A stretch of 64,000 nucleotides of DNA from Alphaproteobacteria bacterium (GTDB taxonomy: Bacteria; Pseudomonadota; Alphaproteobacteria; Bin95): NCBI GenBank assembly GCA_022827685.1, contig JAJEIH010000117.1:1-64000 (forward strand), in the 5' to 3' direction. The notes beneath the pieces were generated by a model, which saw only the letters and a program-made list of their open reading frames with translations, did not search any database and was not told where the DNA came from. Below are positions 17,425-28,547 of this stretch, one piece after another. Position 1 is the stretch's first letter. Each line of letters opens with the position of its first letter. Both the position numbers and the translations under genes were made by a program.

Positions 17425-18185
17425 AAATTGTCCTTGCGGCGGCGGATTTCCGCGAAGACGGCGTCGGGCGCCTCGCCCTCCATGCCGACCAGGCGCTGCA
17501 TTTCCGGCAGGTCGGCGCGCAGGAAGGGGTTGGCGCGCTTCTCCTCGCCGAGCTCGGAGGGGATGGTGCGCTCGCCGCGCGAGCGCAGCTCGTCGATGCG
17601 CCGGCAGGCCGCCTGGAGCGCCTCGTTGTCCGGGTCCACCGAAATGGCGAAGCGGGCATTGGACTGGGTGTATTCGTGCCCGCAATAGATGCGGGTGTCG
17701 TCCGGGAGCGCGCGCAGCTTGCCGAGCGAGGACCAGAACTGCTCCGGCGTGCCCTCGAACATCCGCCCGCAGCCGAGCGCGAACAGCGTGTCGCCGCAGA
17801 ACAGCGCGCGGCTCTCCTCGAACCAGAAGGCGATATGGCCGCTGGTGTGGCCCGGCACGTCGAAGACCCGCGCCGTCTGCGTGCCGACCGTGTAGCTGTC
17901 GCCCTCGCCGACCTCGACATCGAGGCCCGGAATGCGCGCCGCGTCCGCCCTCGGCCCGATCACCGGCGCGCCGTAGCGCTCGACCAGTTCGGCATTGCCG
18001 CCGATATGGTCGAAATGGTGGTGGGTGTTGAGGATATGCGTGAGCTGCAGCCCCCGCCGCTCGAGCGCCGCGATAACCGGCGGGGCCTCGGCCGGGTCCA
18101 CCACGGCGGTGGCGCCGGCGGCGGCGTCATGCGCGATATAGACGTAATTGTCCGACAGCGCGGGGACGATCTCGATCTCGAACAT
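17421..18185 (-). CDS. gloB: Hydroxyacylglutathione hydrolase (glyoxalase II)
   Basis: 254 residues, the GloB length. The metallo-beta-lactamase signature THHHFDH is at 54-60, with VPGHTSGH, CGDTLFALGCGRMFEGT and CGHEYTQSNARFA supplying the other binuclear-metal ligands; the C-terminal substrate domain ends in NPFLRADLPEM. It hydrolyses S-lactoylglutathione to glutathione and D-lactate. The ATG at 18185 is chosen because GGAGG lies 11 bases upstream, whereas an upstream GTG (18206) would place that site inside the coding region. Its stop overlaps the DUF2244 start. Confidence 0.95.
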   Translation of the reverse strand: MFEIEIVPALSDNYVYIAHDAAAGATAVVDPAEAPPVIAALERRGLQLTHILNTHHHFDHIGGNAELVERYGAPVIGPRADAARIPGLDVEVGEGDSYTVGTQTARVFDVPGHTSGHIAFWFEESRALFCGDTLFALGCGRMFEGTPEQFWSSLGKLRALPDDTRIYCGHEYTQSNARFAISVDPDNEALQAACRRIDELRSRGERTIPSELGEEKRANPFLRADLPEMQRLVGMEGEAPDAVFAEIRRRKDNF

Positions 18186-18323
18186 GGGGCGCGGCACCTC
18201 CGGCACAGGGTCTTCGGAATGCTAAAGGGAAATACCCCCGGGCGGAAGGACCCGGACGCCTGCCGGACCGCTTTGCCGCAGCGGCGTGACGAGGTGTCCG
18301 GGCTGCGATATGGAGAGGCGGTG

Positions 18324-18968
18324 ATGCTCCGCTTCGCCCTGCTGGCCGCCGTGCTGCTCGCCGCCCTGCCGCTCCGCGCGGAGCCGCTCGTGCTGGGCCG
18401 CTTTTCGGCCGGCGACACGGAAGGCTGGCAGCTCCGCCATTTCGAGGGCGAGACGCGCTACCGGATCGTCGAAGACGGCGGGACCAGGGTGCTGGAGGCT
18501 GAAAGCGACGGCGCCGCGTCCAGCTTCTATCTCGAGCGGGAGATCGACCTTACGGCGCGCCCGGTGCTGGAATGGCGCTGGCGGGTGGAAGCGCCGCTCC
18601 GGGTCCCCGACGAGCGCGTCAGGGCGGGCGACGACTTCGCGGCGCGCGTCTATGTCGTGGCGCCGGGCGAGGGGCTGTTCGCGCTGCCGGTCGCGATCTC
18701 CTATGTCTGGTCCGGCAGCGCGCCCGTCGGTGCGGACTGGCCCAACCCGTTCACCTCCAAGGTGCGGATGGTCGCGGTCGAGTCCGGCACGGCCCGTGCC
18801 GGCGAATGGCGCAGCCACCGCCGCAATCTGCGCGAGGATTTCCGCCGCCTGTTCGGCCGCGAGGTGGACCGGCTGGAGGGCGTCGCGGTGATGACCGACG
18901 CCGACAACAGCCGCCAGCGCGCCCGCGCCCGGTACGGCGATATCGTGTTGCGGGAGGAGGGCGGCTGA
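18324..18968 (+). CDS. Secreted DUF3047 protein
   Basis: 214 residues. A signal peptide (LRFALLAAVLLAALPLRA, cleavage near residue 19) precedes a DUF3047 domain recognisable by WRWRVEAPLRVPDERVRAGDD, FAARVYVV, AISYVWSG and the C-terminal AVMTDADNSRQRARARYGDI. The protein is probably periplasmic; the family has no established function. GGAG stands nine bases before the ATG. Divergent from gloB and convergent with argG, whose stop is 15 bases away. Confidence 0.85.
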   Translation: MLRFALLAAVLLAALPLRAEPLVLGRFSAGDTEGWQLRHFEGETRYRIVEDGGTRVLEAESDGAASSFYLEREIDLTARPVLEWRWRVEAPLRVPDERVRAGDDFAARVYVVAPGEGLFALPVAISYVWSGSAPVGADWPNPFTSKVRMVAVESGTARAGEWRSHRRNLREDFRRLFGREVDRLEGVAVMTDADNSRQRARARYGDIVLREEGG

Positions 18969-18983
18969 GGGGTTATCGCGCTG

Positions 18984-21321
<2,338 letters not shown>

Positions 21322-21334
<13 letters not shown>

Positions 21335-21840
21335 GCCTTGTTGATCGCCTTGTAGGCGGCGGTAAAGCCCCTGAGCGAATAGCTGTCGGTGACCACCGTG
21401 CCGCGCGCCGAAGTCGCGGTGAAGGCCATCGTGCTGCCGGCCTTCATCGCCTCCACCACGGGCGCGTTCTTCTGATCGACCACCCAGGCGGAGCTGTCCT
21501 TGACGAAGAAGCGGAAGTCCTGCGTCTTCTTCTTGACCCTGACGCGCGCCCGGGGCCGGCTGTTCGGCTTAAGCGGATAGCCGACCTCGACATGGATCTC
21601 GCCCCTCAGGTTCCGGCCCGGAAAATGCGCCACCTGGAAATAGGCCGGGTCCCGGTTGATGCCCTTGGGCTTCCAGCCGGTCGGACTGGAGGCGATGTAG
21701 CAGATCTTGTCGTCGCCCGACCCGTACACATAGGCCACCCAGTCACGATGCGCGGCAATGCGCTTCGGCTCCTGCGCCGCGGCGGGAACGGCCAGGAGCA
21801 TCGACAAAACGATCAGCGGGCGCGCCAACATTCTCGACAT
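21322..21840 (-). CDS. Secreted IalB-type (invasion-associated locus B) protein
   Basis: 172 residues. A signal peptide ([20 protein letters not shown]) precedes a domain reading [22 protein letters not shown] and then [27 protein letters not shown], which fits the alphaproteobacterial IalB family. IalB of Bartonella affects erythrocyte invasion, but the family is common in free-living relatives, where its role is unknown. The ATG at 21840 is chosen so that the signal peptide is N-terminal. It overlaps rlmN and may be co-transcribed with it. Confidence 0.78.
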
Positions 21841-21892
21841 TCCGATTGATATTTCCGCACACTCCAGACGGCGGACCATAGCGCCGTTCGCC

Positions 21893-23131
21893 CTACGGGC
21901 CAAGACTTCCGGGCTGGCCGTCGGGGCCCCTGACCACGCCTTCGTCGTGCAGGCGCCCGATCTCGGCATCGGGCAGGCCCAGTATGCCGGCCAGAATCTC
22001 GTCCGTGTGCTCGCCAAGGCGCGGCGCGGGCCGCGGCCGGCCACGCGCGAGGCCGGCGAAATCGAGCGGCGCGCCCGGCACCGGCCAGGCGCCCATGCCC
22101 GGCTGTTCGATGCGCTCGAAGAGCGGATTGTCCCCGACCAGCCCCGGGTCGTCCGCCATCTCGCGGAAAGTCAGGTAGGGGCCCCACAACACGCCATGCG
22201 CATCGAAGGCTTCGGCCACCGCGGCGCGCGGGCGCGCGGCGATCCAGGGCTCGACGGCGGCGGCAATCTCCTCGCGCAGGCGCCAGCGGTCCGCCTCGTC
22301 GTTCAGGTCCGCGCCGTGCTCCGCCTCGATCCGGCTGAAGGCGAGGCCCAGATCGGCCGCCTCGGCGATTCCCCGGAGGTTGCGCGATGTGAACAGGCAG
22401 ACCATGACGTCGCGCCCGTCGGCGGTGCGGAAATCCCGGCCGAAGGTGCCGAAGATATGGTTCCCGACCCGCGGCCGGTCCTCGCCATTGACCACCGCCT
22501 CGCCGACATAGCCGAGCGTCGCCGTCGCCCAGAGCGCGACATCGAGCAGCGGCAGGCGGATGAGCCCGCCTTCGCCCGTGCGCGCCCGGCGGCGCTCGGC
22601 CGCGAGCAGCCCGGCGGCGGCGGTCATCCCGGTCGCGATATCCCAGGCGGGAAGCACGTTGTTGACCGGGCCTTCCCGGCCTTCCGGCCCGGTGACATAG
22701 GGGAAGCCGACCGAGGCGTTGACGGTGTAGTCCACCTGCGGGGCGCCGCTGCGGGCGCCGGTCACGTTCAGCAGGATGAGGTCCGCCCGCATGGCCGAGA
22801 GCGCCTCGTAGCCGAGCCAGCCGCGGGCGGGCAGGTTGGTGAGGAAGATGCCGCCCTCCGGCCCCGACGCGGTGATGAGCGCCTGCACCAGTTCGCGCCC
22901 GCGGGGGCTGCGGATATCGACGCGGAAGGACCGCTTGCCCTTGTTGAGCCCCGCCCAGTAGAGGCTGTCGCCCTTGTCGGTCACCGGCCAGCGGCGGTAG
23001 TCGAGCCCGCCCTCCAGCGCGTCGAAGCGAATCACGTCGGCGCCGAGCTGGCCAAGCGCCATGCCGCCGAGCGGCGCGGCGACGAAGGCCGACCCCTCCA
23101 CGATGCGCAGGCCTTCCAGCAGGTCGTACAT
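21893..23131 (-). CDS. CaiB/BaiF-type class III CoA-transferase
   Basis: 412 residues. The N-terminal LLEGLRIVEGSAFVAAPLGGMALGQLGADVIRFD is the family opening, with RWPVTDKGDSLYWAGLNKGK containing the conserved loop. The usual catalytic Asp region is seen as PAWDIATGMTAAAGLLAAE. The C-terminal VPGAPLDFAGL and LGEHTDEILAGILGLPDAEI complete the fold. It moves CoA between acids; donor and acceptor cannot be predicted. It stands between an IalB-type gene and a lipoprotein gene, without an obvious partner. Confidence 0.88.
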   Translation of the reverse strand: MYDLLEGLRIVEGSAFVAAPLGGMALGQLGADVIRFDALEGGLDYRRWPVTDKGDSLYWAGLNKGKRSFRVDIRSPRGRELVQALITASGPEGGIFLTNLPARGWLGYEALSAMRADLILLNVTGARSGAPQVDYTVNASVGFPYVTGPEGREGPVNNVLPAWDIATGMTAAAGLLAAERRRARTGEGGLIRLPLLDVALWATATLGYVGEAVVNGEDRPRVGNHIFGTFGRDFRTADGRDVMVCLFTSRNLRGIAEAADLGLAFSRIEAEHGADLNDEADRWRLREEIAAAVEPWIAARPRAAVAEAFDAHGVLWGPYLTFREMADDPGLVGDNPLFERIEQPGMGAWPVPGAPLDFAGLARGRPRPAPRLGEHTDEILAGILGLPDAEIGRLHDEGVVRGPDGQPGSLGP

Positions 23132-23170
23132 GCCTTCCCCCTCCAGGCAACGGGCGCGGGACGGCGGAAC

Positions 23171-23203
23171 CGATATATCGGCAGGGACGGAAAGGGAAGC
23201 GGG
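23171..23203. repeat. Short shared motif around GATATATCGGCAG
   Basis: CGATATATCGGCAG followed by CGGAAAGGGAAGCGGG recurs at 26136-26168 with a few changes (GGATATATCGGCAG, CGGAACGGGAAGCGGG). This copy lies upstream of the CoA-transferase start; the other lies between convergent genes. Confidence 0.45.
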
Positions 23204-23206
23204 GAA

Positions 23207-23237
23207 GGAAAACCCCGGAGGCGACCCTCCGGGGCTT
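23207..23237 (-). terminator. Terminator after the lipoprotein gene
   Basis: On the minus strand GCCCCGGAGG-GTCG-CCTCCGGGG is followed by TTTTCC, a typical GC stem and short T run, about 30 bases after the stop of the minus-strand lipoprotein gene. Confidence 0.75.
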
Positions 23238-23266
23238 CGTGGATTTCCCGTGCAAGCGCCGGGCGG

Positions 23267-23962
23267 TCAGGCCGGCGGCTCCAGACGGATGAGTTCGCGG
23301 TGGTAGCGGCTGCTCTTCTTGCCCGGCAGCGGCGCCTTGGAGGATATGACCGTGGACCCCAACTCGGGCGAGAACCAGTAGTCGTAACGCGCGGACATTT
23401 CCCTGCAGATCACGTGATAGGTGTCGAAATTGCCTGCCGGGACCGTGACATTGGCCGTTCCCGCCACCTTGCAGCTTCTTGTGCCGGACCAGGTATTCCC
23501 CTTGTCGTTCCGGCCGCTGTATTTCCAGCTCTCGGTGTTGCCTACGGCAAGCGGGAACAGACGGCCGGACCGTTTATCTATCTTGTGGGAGCCGGTGTGT
23601 CCCGAACAATCGCGCCATCCCAGCGAAGGCGAGTAGCTGGACAGGTCCGTTACGGCCTTGCACCCGTTGGAGCCGTGAACTTCCGCAATCGAGCCGTCCA
23701 GCTTCACGGTTTTCCAGGCCAGTTCCTTGCCGCCCCGCTGCTTCCAGACGGACTTGTCGCCGACCGCCAGCGCCCTGCGTACGCCCGGGGGCAGTTCGGC
23801 TTTGGCGGGCGCGGTTTCCACCTTGGCGGCGGGGGTCCATGCGGCCTTTTGCGCCTTCGCCGGAGCTTCGGGCCCGCCTCCGGCCTTGCATCCGGCAAGC
23901 GCAAGCGCGAGGGCCGCGGCGGGGAGGACGAACGCGCATTTGCGCAAGGCGGAAAGAGTCAT
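23267..23962 (-). CDS. Lipoprotein of unknown function
   Basis: 231 residues. The signal peptide ends in the lipobox LALAGC (Cys near 25), so it should be lipid-anchored. A Pro/Ala/Lys linker follows, then a domain with GDKSVWKQRGGKELAWKTV, ...WRDCSGHTGSHKIDK and GNTWSGTRSCKVAGTANVTVPAGNFDTYHVICREM. The last part resembles periplasmic domains of about 100 residues that recur in secreted proteins. Four Cys in the mature part could form disulfides. A terminator follows. I do not recognise a named family. The fasciclin-like gene lies 97 bases upstream on the same strand. Confidence 0.75.
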   Translation of the reverse strand: MTLSALRKCAFVLPAAALALALAGCKAGGGPEAPAKAQKAAWTPAAKVETAPAKAELPPGVRRALAVGDKSVWKQRGGKELAWKTVKLDGSIAEVHGSNGCKAVTDLSSYSPSLGWRDCSGHTGSHKIDKRSGRLFPLAVGNTESWKYSGRNDKGNTWSGTRSCKVAGTANVTVPAGNFDTYHVICREMSARYDYWFSPELGSTVISSKAPLPGKKSSRYHRELIRLEPPA

Positions 23963-24059
23963 CGGGTATTCCTCATGTCATTGCGTAGGGAAGGTATGCG
24001 GGAGGCGGCGCCGGACGGGGAGGCGCCGCTCCTCCGCCCGGCCGCCGCGGCGGTCGCCG

Positions 24060-24845
24060 TCAGCCGCTCTTTTCGGCCATCTCCATCGCCGGCTGCGGCA
24101 GGGCCACAAGCGGGCTGGCGATGGTGTGGATGACGCTGCCGTCCGGCGCGGTCAGGGTCCGGTCCAGCGTGACGCCGTTGACCTTGACGCTGCCGTCGCC
24201 GCTGAGCGCGTAGAACGAAAGCGGCGGGGCCGTCGTCTGCCAGCCGCCGGCGAGCGTCCACACCTTGCCGTTGGCGTTCTGGAAGGCGCTCTTCGCCATC
24301 GGTTCGTTCAGCGCGTGCGAGCCGGCCGCCGCCGCGACCTCGGCCATGACCGCGTCACGCATCTCCTCGTCCTTCATGGCCTTGGCGAGAGCATCCACGA
24401 CAGGAGCCAGAACGGAGTCGGGAAGCGCGAACACCGTGCCGGGCGCGCCCATCAACGTGTCGCCGAAGCCCGCCGCCTCCAGAAGGGTCGCCATCAGGGA
24501 GAAGGTTTCCCTGTGGACTTCCATGACGGCCTCGCCCGTCTCCTCATCCATAACCGGAGCGCCGTCCTCGCCCATCTTGGGCGCCTCGTATTCGTAGTAG
24601 TAGGTGCGGAGCGTGGAGAGCACGTCCGTCGGGCAGTCCTGGTCCTGGACTTTCGGGACCTCGATGCCCGCCAGCATGCAGACCTCGGCTTCCATCTTTT
24701 CGGCCTCGGCCGCCTTGGCCTGCGTCTGGGCCGCAGCAGGCGTCCCCAGGGCCAGGGCCGCCAGGGCGGACGCACCGACGAGGCCGCCCAGCAACCTGCG
24801 GGAGCGGGTCCTCTCATCGGATGGAATTACAGGGGGGATAGGCAT
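24060..24845 (-). CDS. Secreted fasciclin-like protein
   Basis: 261 residues. A signal peptide (LLGGLVGASALAALALGTPAAAQ) is followed by an acidic segment with two Cys, then a region laid out like a fasciclin (FAS1) domain: FSLMATLLEAAGFGDTLMG, TVFALPDSVLAPV, SHALNEP, then VKVNGVTLDRTLTAPDGSVI and HTIASPLVALP. The match is partial (the H-box is degenerate), so the family call is moderate. FAS1 proteins mediate adhesion. The ATG at 24845 follows AAAGGAAA. Co-directional with the lipoprotein gene and upstream of it. Confidence 0.6.
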   Translation of the reverse strand: MPIPPVIPSDERTRSRRLLGGLVGASALAALALGTPAAAQTQAKAAEAEKMEAEVCMLAGIEVPKVQDQDCPTDVLSTLRTYYYEYEAPKMGEDGAPVMDEETGEAVMEVHRETFSLMATLLEAAGFGDTLMGAPGTVFALPDSVLAPVVDALAKAMKDEEMRDAVMAEVAAAAGSHALNEPMAKSAFQNANGKVWTLAGGWQTTAPPLSFYALSGDGSVKVNGVTLDRTLTAPDGSVIHTIASPLVALPQPAMEMAEKSG

Positions 24846-24976
24846 TGCGCGTTTCCTTTCTCGCTCCGGTGCGCGGCTCCACCGGGTGTCGGCCGCGCCG
24901 GTTGACAATAAATGAATATGCCACCTCAAAGGCGCATGGTCAATATGCGCGTCTTCGGCCTCGTATCGTGCAATAT

Positions 24977-24987
24977 TAGACAGTCTG
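24977..24987. promoter_or_regulatory. GntR operator-like site 1
   Basis: TAGAC-A-GTCTG, nine of ten arm positions matching the perfect site at 25277. It lies 132 bases upstream of the fasciclin-like gene, so it could link that gene to the regulator. Confidence 0.5.
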
Positions 24988-25169
24988 ATTGACGTCGTAC
25001 AATGCAGCGGCCGGCCTATTTCGGGACGGACCGGGACCGGCCGCGAAGTTCGCGCCGCAAGCTGCCGCCGCTTCGCCTACCGCTCCCGCCTCGCGTGCGT
25101 CCGGGCTGCGAAGGTGTACGGGACGCTTCGGGATGTCCACGCCGATCCAGCGTCGGAGCGGGAGCAAAT

Positions 25170-25180
25170 TAGACTGTCCT
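25170..25180. promoter_or_regulatory. GntR operator-like site 2
   Basis: TAGAC-T-GTCCT, a weaker copy of the same inverted repeat, 107 bases before site 3. Confidence 0.4.
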
Positions 25181-25263
25181 GAAGGTATCAATTCACTCGA
25201 AATAGGACAAGTAGATGCAGCAAAAAATGTTTGTATTACAAGCCGTTAAGTGGGCAGATTCCA

Positions 25264-25291
25264 TTGTCATTCAGTGTAGACTGTCTAGAGT
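25264..25291 (+). promoter_or_regulatory. Promoter of the GntR gene with overlapping operator
   Basis: TTGTCA (25264-25269) and TAGAGT (25286-25291) are 16 bases apart. The perfect palindrome TAGAC-T-GTCTA (25277-25287) covers the spacer end and the first base pairs of the -10, the expected place for autorepression. Confidence 0.6.
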
Positions 25292-25332
25292 CCGGTACTG
25301 CAAAGTGGTTGGAACGCGAGAGGGTCGGAAAG

Positions 25333-26091
25333 TTGGAAAGACCGGCGCCAGCTCACTCCCGCATCTACGATCATTTCTCCGAACGGATTCGGCAGGGACG
25401 GATCGAAACCGGAGAACAGCTTCCCACGGAAGCCGATATTGCGGCCATGTTCGGCGTCAGCCGCGCGACGGTGCAGTTCGCCATGTCCCGGCTGGCATGG
25501 GAGGGCTGGATCGAGCGGTTTCCGGGTCGGGGCACCTTCGCCAGCACCGGGGCGGCCCGGTCCGGCGGCGGACAGGCGGCGGACCCGGATTTCAGTGTCG
25601 ATATGCACAGTCTGCCGGCGTTCGACGACGAGGCCGCGCCGGGGGAGGACGACATTACTTACCGGCTGATGGCATTCGGCCGAAAGAAGGCGCCGTCCGA
25701 TGTATCGAGAGCGCTGAATATCGAGTCGGACGAACCGGTTTTCGTGCTGGAAAGGCTGCGGTTTATCAGGGAAGAGGCGGTGGAGGCGGAGAGTTGCTTC
25801 TTTCCTCCGGACGTATTTCCCAAATTCGATACGTCGGCCCTGGACCGCGTACCTACCGAGGAGCTTCTGGTCGAAGAGAATCTCGGCTTCAGGATCGGCC
25901 GGATCGAAACCAGAATTCAGCCCGCCAATGCCGATTCCAGCGAGGCGAGGCTGTTGAACGCGGACGGCGACCGGGCGCTGCTCATGCTCTCGCAAAAACA
26001 CTTCTCGGAGGGCGACCGACCGGTCGTCTACACCGACCGCATTTGCGTTTCGCCCATCGGCTTTAGCTACACGACGCACGCCGCCGGATAG
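25333..26091 (+). CDS. GntR-family (HutC subfamily) transcriptional regulator
   Basis: 252 residues. The winged helix is at about 10-75 (YDHFSERIRQGRIETGEQLP, then TEADIAAMFGVSRATVQFAM). The UTRA ligand domain is C-terminal (ITYRLMAFGRKKAPSDVSRAL...EPVFVLERLRF, then ALLMLSQKHFSEGDRPVVYT). HutC-type regulators sense small metabolites. The start is a TTG at 25333, about 35 bases after the predicted transcription start; longer in-frame starts lie upstream of or inside the promoter and are rejected. Three palindromes in the upstream region are its likely operators. Base composition is somewhat more AT-rich than neighbours. Confidence 0.88.
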   Translation: MERPAPAHSRIYDHFSERIRQGRIETGEQLPTEADIAAMFGVSRATVQFAMSRLAWEGWIERFPGRGTFASTGAARSGGGQAADPDFSVDMHSLPAFDDEAAPGEDDITYRLMAFGRKKAPSDVSRALNIESDEPVFVLERLRFIREEAVEAESCFFPPDVFPKFDTSALDRVPTEELLVEENLGFRIGRIETRIQPANADSSEARLLNADGDRALLMLSQKHFSEGDRPVVYTDRICVSPIGFSYTTHAAG

Positions 26092-26310
26092 AAGGCGGGC
26101 GGGGAATGGCGGAACACCGGGCCGGTGCAGCCCACGGATATATCGGCAGTCGCGGAACGGGAAGCGGGTGTCCCGCCTTGGCGGCCGGAGGGGCGCACTG
26201 GAACGCGCTTCCGGTCCTGAGTCGTGCGCCCTCTCGCCCTTCCGATGGAGAGCACAAGTAGAAGGATTCGGGCGCTTTCAGCACAGGTTTGAGCGCGTAG
26301 CGGTCGTGGC

Positions 26311-27255
26311 TTACCCCCAGGCGAGCTCGGCGAAGGCTTCCAGGCGGCGGGTGCAGGTGTCCTCGTCGGGGCTTTCGTAACCGACGATCAGGGTGTCCAG
26401 GCCGGCTTCGGCGAAAGCCGCGAGATCGTCGCGGATGGCGGGGCGGTCCCCGGTGAACGGCCGGCGGTTGCCCTCCTCGTCGAGGACCGTCTCGCCCGGC
26501 ATGATCCACATGGCGTAGAGGCTGCCTGTAGGCGGCGGCCTTCCGGCTTCCTCCGCCGTCTTCCGCACCTGTGCAAGGCCGGCGGCGTAGCGTTCCGGCG
26601 TGTTGAACCGCCAGCGCGGGTGGTTGCCGAGCGGATACCAGGCGTCGCCCAGCCTCCCGGCGCGGCGCCGCGCCGCCGGGCTCTCGCCGCCGACCCAGAT
26701 CGGCGGATGCGGCTTCTGCGCGGGCTTCGGCGAAAACAGGAGGTTGTCGAAGGCCACATGCTCCCCGGCATAGGCGGGCGCAGGCCCGGTCCAGAGATTG
26801 CGAAAGGCCTCCAGCGTCTCGTTCGCCGCCCGGCCCCGGCTCGCGAATTCCGGGGCGTGGGGCAGCAGGGCGAATTCTTCCTGCAGCCAGCCGACGCCGA
26901 CGCCGAGCGTCAGCCTGCCGCCGGAGAGCACATCGGCCGTCGCCAGCATCTTCGCGGCCAGCATGGGCGGGCGGTGGCCCAGCACCATGACGGAGGTGAG
27001 CAGCCGGATGCGCTCGGTCGCGGCTGCGAGGAACCCCACCGTCGTTACCTGCTCCAGGCATTCGCCCGTATCCTCGGCGAACCAGCGCCCGTCCTTCGTA
27101 TAGGGATAGGCGGTGCCGGGATTGCGGGCGATCACCACATGGTCGCTGACGCCGAGATAGCCATAGCCGGCGGCCTCCGCGCGCCGGGCCATGCGGGCGA
27201 GAGAGTCCGGCTTTCCCGCGGGGCCGCGCAGGCCGAGGTGAAGTCCGAATTGCAT
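26311..27255 (-). CDS. LLM-class (luciferase-like, F420- or FMN-dependent) oxidoreductase
   Basis: 314 residues. The TIM-barrel luciferase fold is seen from MQFGLHLGLRGPAG, YLGVSDHVVIARNPG, IRLLTSVMVLGHRPP and LSGGRLTLGVGVGWLQEEF to KPHPPIWVGGESPAARRRA. This subgroup is usually annotated F420-dependent, but the cofactor cannot be told here. Last gene of a minus-strand run with an FAD oxidoreductase, an acyl-CoA-dehydrogenase-fold enzyme and a Zn alcohol dehydrogenase, all plausibly one catabolic unit. Confidence 0.87.
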   Translation of the reverse strand: MQFGLHLGLRGPAGKPDSLARMARRAEAAGYGYLGVSDHVVIARNPGTAYPYTKDGRWFAEDTGECLEQVTTVGFLAAATERIRLLTSVMVLGHRPPMLAAKMLATADVLSGGRLTLGVGVGWLQEEFALLPHAPEFASRGRAANETLEAFRNLWTGPAPAYAGEHVAFDNLLFSPKPAQKPHPPIWVGGESPAARRRAGRLGDAWYPLGNHPRWRFNTPERYAAGLAQVRKTAEEAGRPPPTGSLYAMWIMPGETVLDEEGNRRPFTGDRPAIRDDLAAFAEAGLDTLIVGYESPDEDTCTRRLEAFAELAWG

Positions 27256-27287
27256 GGGGGCTGGCCTCCCCTTGTTCGTTGCGGGCC

Positions 27288-28547
27288 TCAGATACTCTTC
27301 ACGGTCAGCCAGGCGCGGAAGGCGGTCTCGAAGGCGGCGGCGCGCAGCGGGCGCAAGCGGTCGCTGCCGGCTTCATGGACCGGGACCGGCGGCGGCTCGC
27401 CGCCCAGCGCCGCGTCGGCGAGCCAGCGCCCGAGCACCGTGCCGGGGCCGATGCCGCGCCCGTTATAGCCCATCACCGCCCAGAGGCCGGGTGCCGGGGT
27501 GAGCAGGCGGGGCAGGTGGTCGCGGGTGAGCGCGATGCGGCCGTGCCAGGCGCATTCCCACTCCAGCTTGCCCAGCGCCGGAAACAGCCGGCGCGCCGCC
27601 CGGTCGGCCCAGCGCTCGGACAGCCGCCCGGCAAGGCGGCCCATGCTGCCGAGGATGAGCCGTCCGGCCCTGTCCCGGCGGACCGAGGTCATCACCGGCG
27701 CCGTGTCCCACACGCCCTGCCTGCCCGGCATGATGTCCGCGCCCGCCTCGCCGAGCGGCCTGCTGGCGACCTGGAAATAGTGGATCGGCGTATAGGCCGC
27801 ATCCGCTCCGAGCCCGCCGCCATAGGCATTGGTCGCAAGCAGCACCTTGTCGGCGCGCACCCGGCCGCGCGGGGTCTCGACAAGCCATCCCGTTCCGCTC
27901 GGCGAAACGCCTGAAACCGGCGTGCCGGCGAAGAGGCGCGCCCCCGCATTGCGCCCGTCCGCGCGGGCGGCGGCATGGGCGAGCCCGCGCGCATAGCCGA
28001 GCGGATTGATGGTGCCGGCCCGCCGGTCGAGCAGCCCGCCGTGAAAGGCGCGCGTTCCGATGGCGCTCGCGGCCCCGTCGCGGTCGAGCAGTTCCACCGG
28101 CGCGCCGAGCGCCGACCAGGCGCCGTGGCGCTCTTTCAGTTCGCGCTGTCCGGCGGGGCTGTGCGCGGCGTGGATCGTGCCGTTGTGCGTGGCCTCGCAA
28201 TCGATGCCGTGCCGGTCGATCAGTCCGAACACCTGCCCGGGCGCTTCGGAAAGGGCGGAGACCAGCCGCTCGCCCTTCTCCCTGCCGAGCGCGGCTTCGA
28301 TCCTGTCGGGCGGCAGCCAGAGCCCGGCATTGACGAGGCCGACATTGCGCCCGGAGCCGCCAAAGCCGATCTCCTCCGCCTCCAGCACGCAGCAGGAGAT
28401 GCCCTGCTCCGAGAGGCGCAAGGCGGCGGAGAGGCCGGTGAACCCCGCGCCGACAATCGCGACGTCCGTCTCGGTATCGCCGTCGAGCGGCGGACAGTCG
28501 GGGCCGGGCGGCGCCGTCCGCGCCCAGAGCGAATCCAGCCTAGACAA
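27288..28547 (-). CDS. FAD-dependent oxidoreductase (gamma-glutamylputrescine-oxidase-like)
   Basis: 419 residues of the DAO family. TDVAIVGAGFTGLSAALRL is near residue 28, followed by EIGFGGSGRNVGLVNAG, the pattern of PuuB/OrdL-like amine oxidases. The C-terminal part has WECAWHGRIALTRDHLPRL and VMGYNGRGIGPGTVLGRWLAD. Probable role: oxidation of an amine or substituted amino acid. The start appears to be a TTG at 28547 that overlaps the end of the upstream acyl-CoA-dehydrogenase-like gene by eight bases; no ATG precedes the conserved LDSLWARTAPPGP. Confidence 0.87.
   Translation of the reverse strand: MSRLDSLWARTAPPGPDCPPLDGDTETDVAIVGAGFTGLSAALRLSEQGISCCVLEAEEIGFGGSGRNVGLVNAGLWLPPDRIEAALGREKGERLVSALSEAPGQVFGLIDRHGIDCEATHNGTIHAAHSPAGQRELKERHGAWSALGAPVELLDRDGAASAIGTRAFHGGLLDRRAGTINPLGYARGLAHAAARADGRNAGARLFAGTPVSGVSPSGTGWLVETPRGRVRADKVLLATNAYGGGLGADAAYTPIHYFQVASRPLGEAGADIMPGRQGVWDTAPVMTSVRRDRAGRLILGSMGRLAGRLSERWADRAARRLFPALGKLEWECAWHGRIALTRDHLPRLLTPAPGLWAVMGYNGRGIGPGTVLGRWLADAALGGEPPPVPVHEAGSDRLRPLRAAAFETAFRAWLTVKSI

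Larger units (their letters stand above)
24846..25263. other. Gene-free stretch upstream of the GntR gene
   Basis: About 490 bases separate the fasciclin-like start (24845) and the GntR start (25333). AT-rich ends (TTGACAATAAATGAATATG at 24902 and the region after 25160) flank a GC-rich middle without a credible gene. Three TAGAC-N-GTCTA-like sites lie in it and are listed separately. Confidence 0.6.

Noticed and set aside
24976..25249. Small frames between the GntR operator sites
   Set aside because: Plus- and minus-strand frames overlap each other, lack ribosome sites and have low-complexity Ala/Pro composition.
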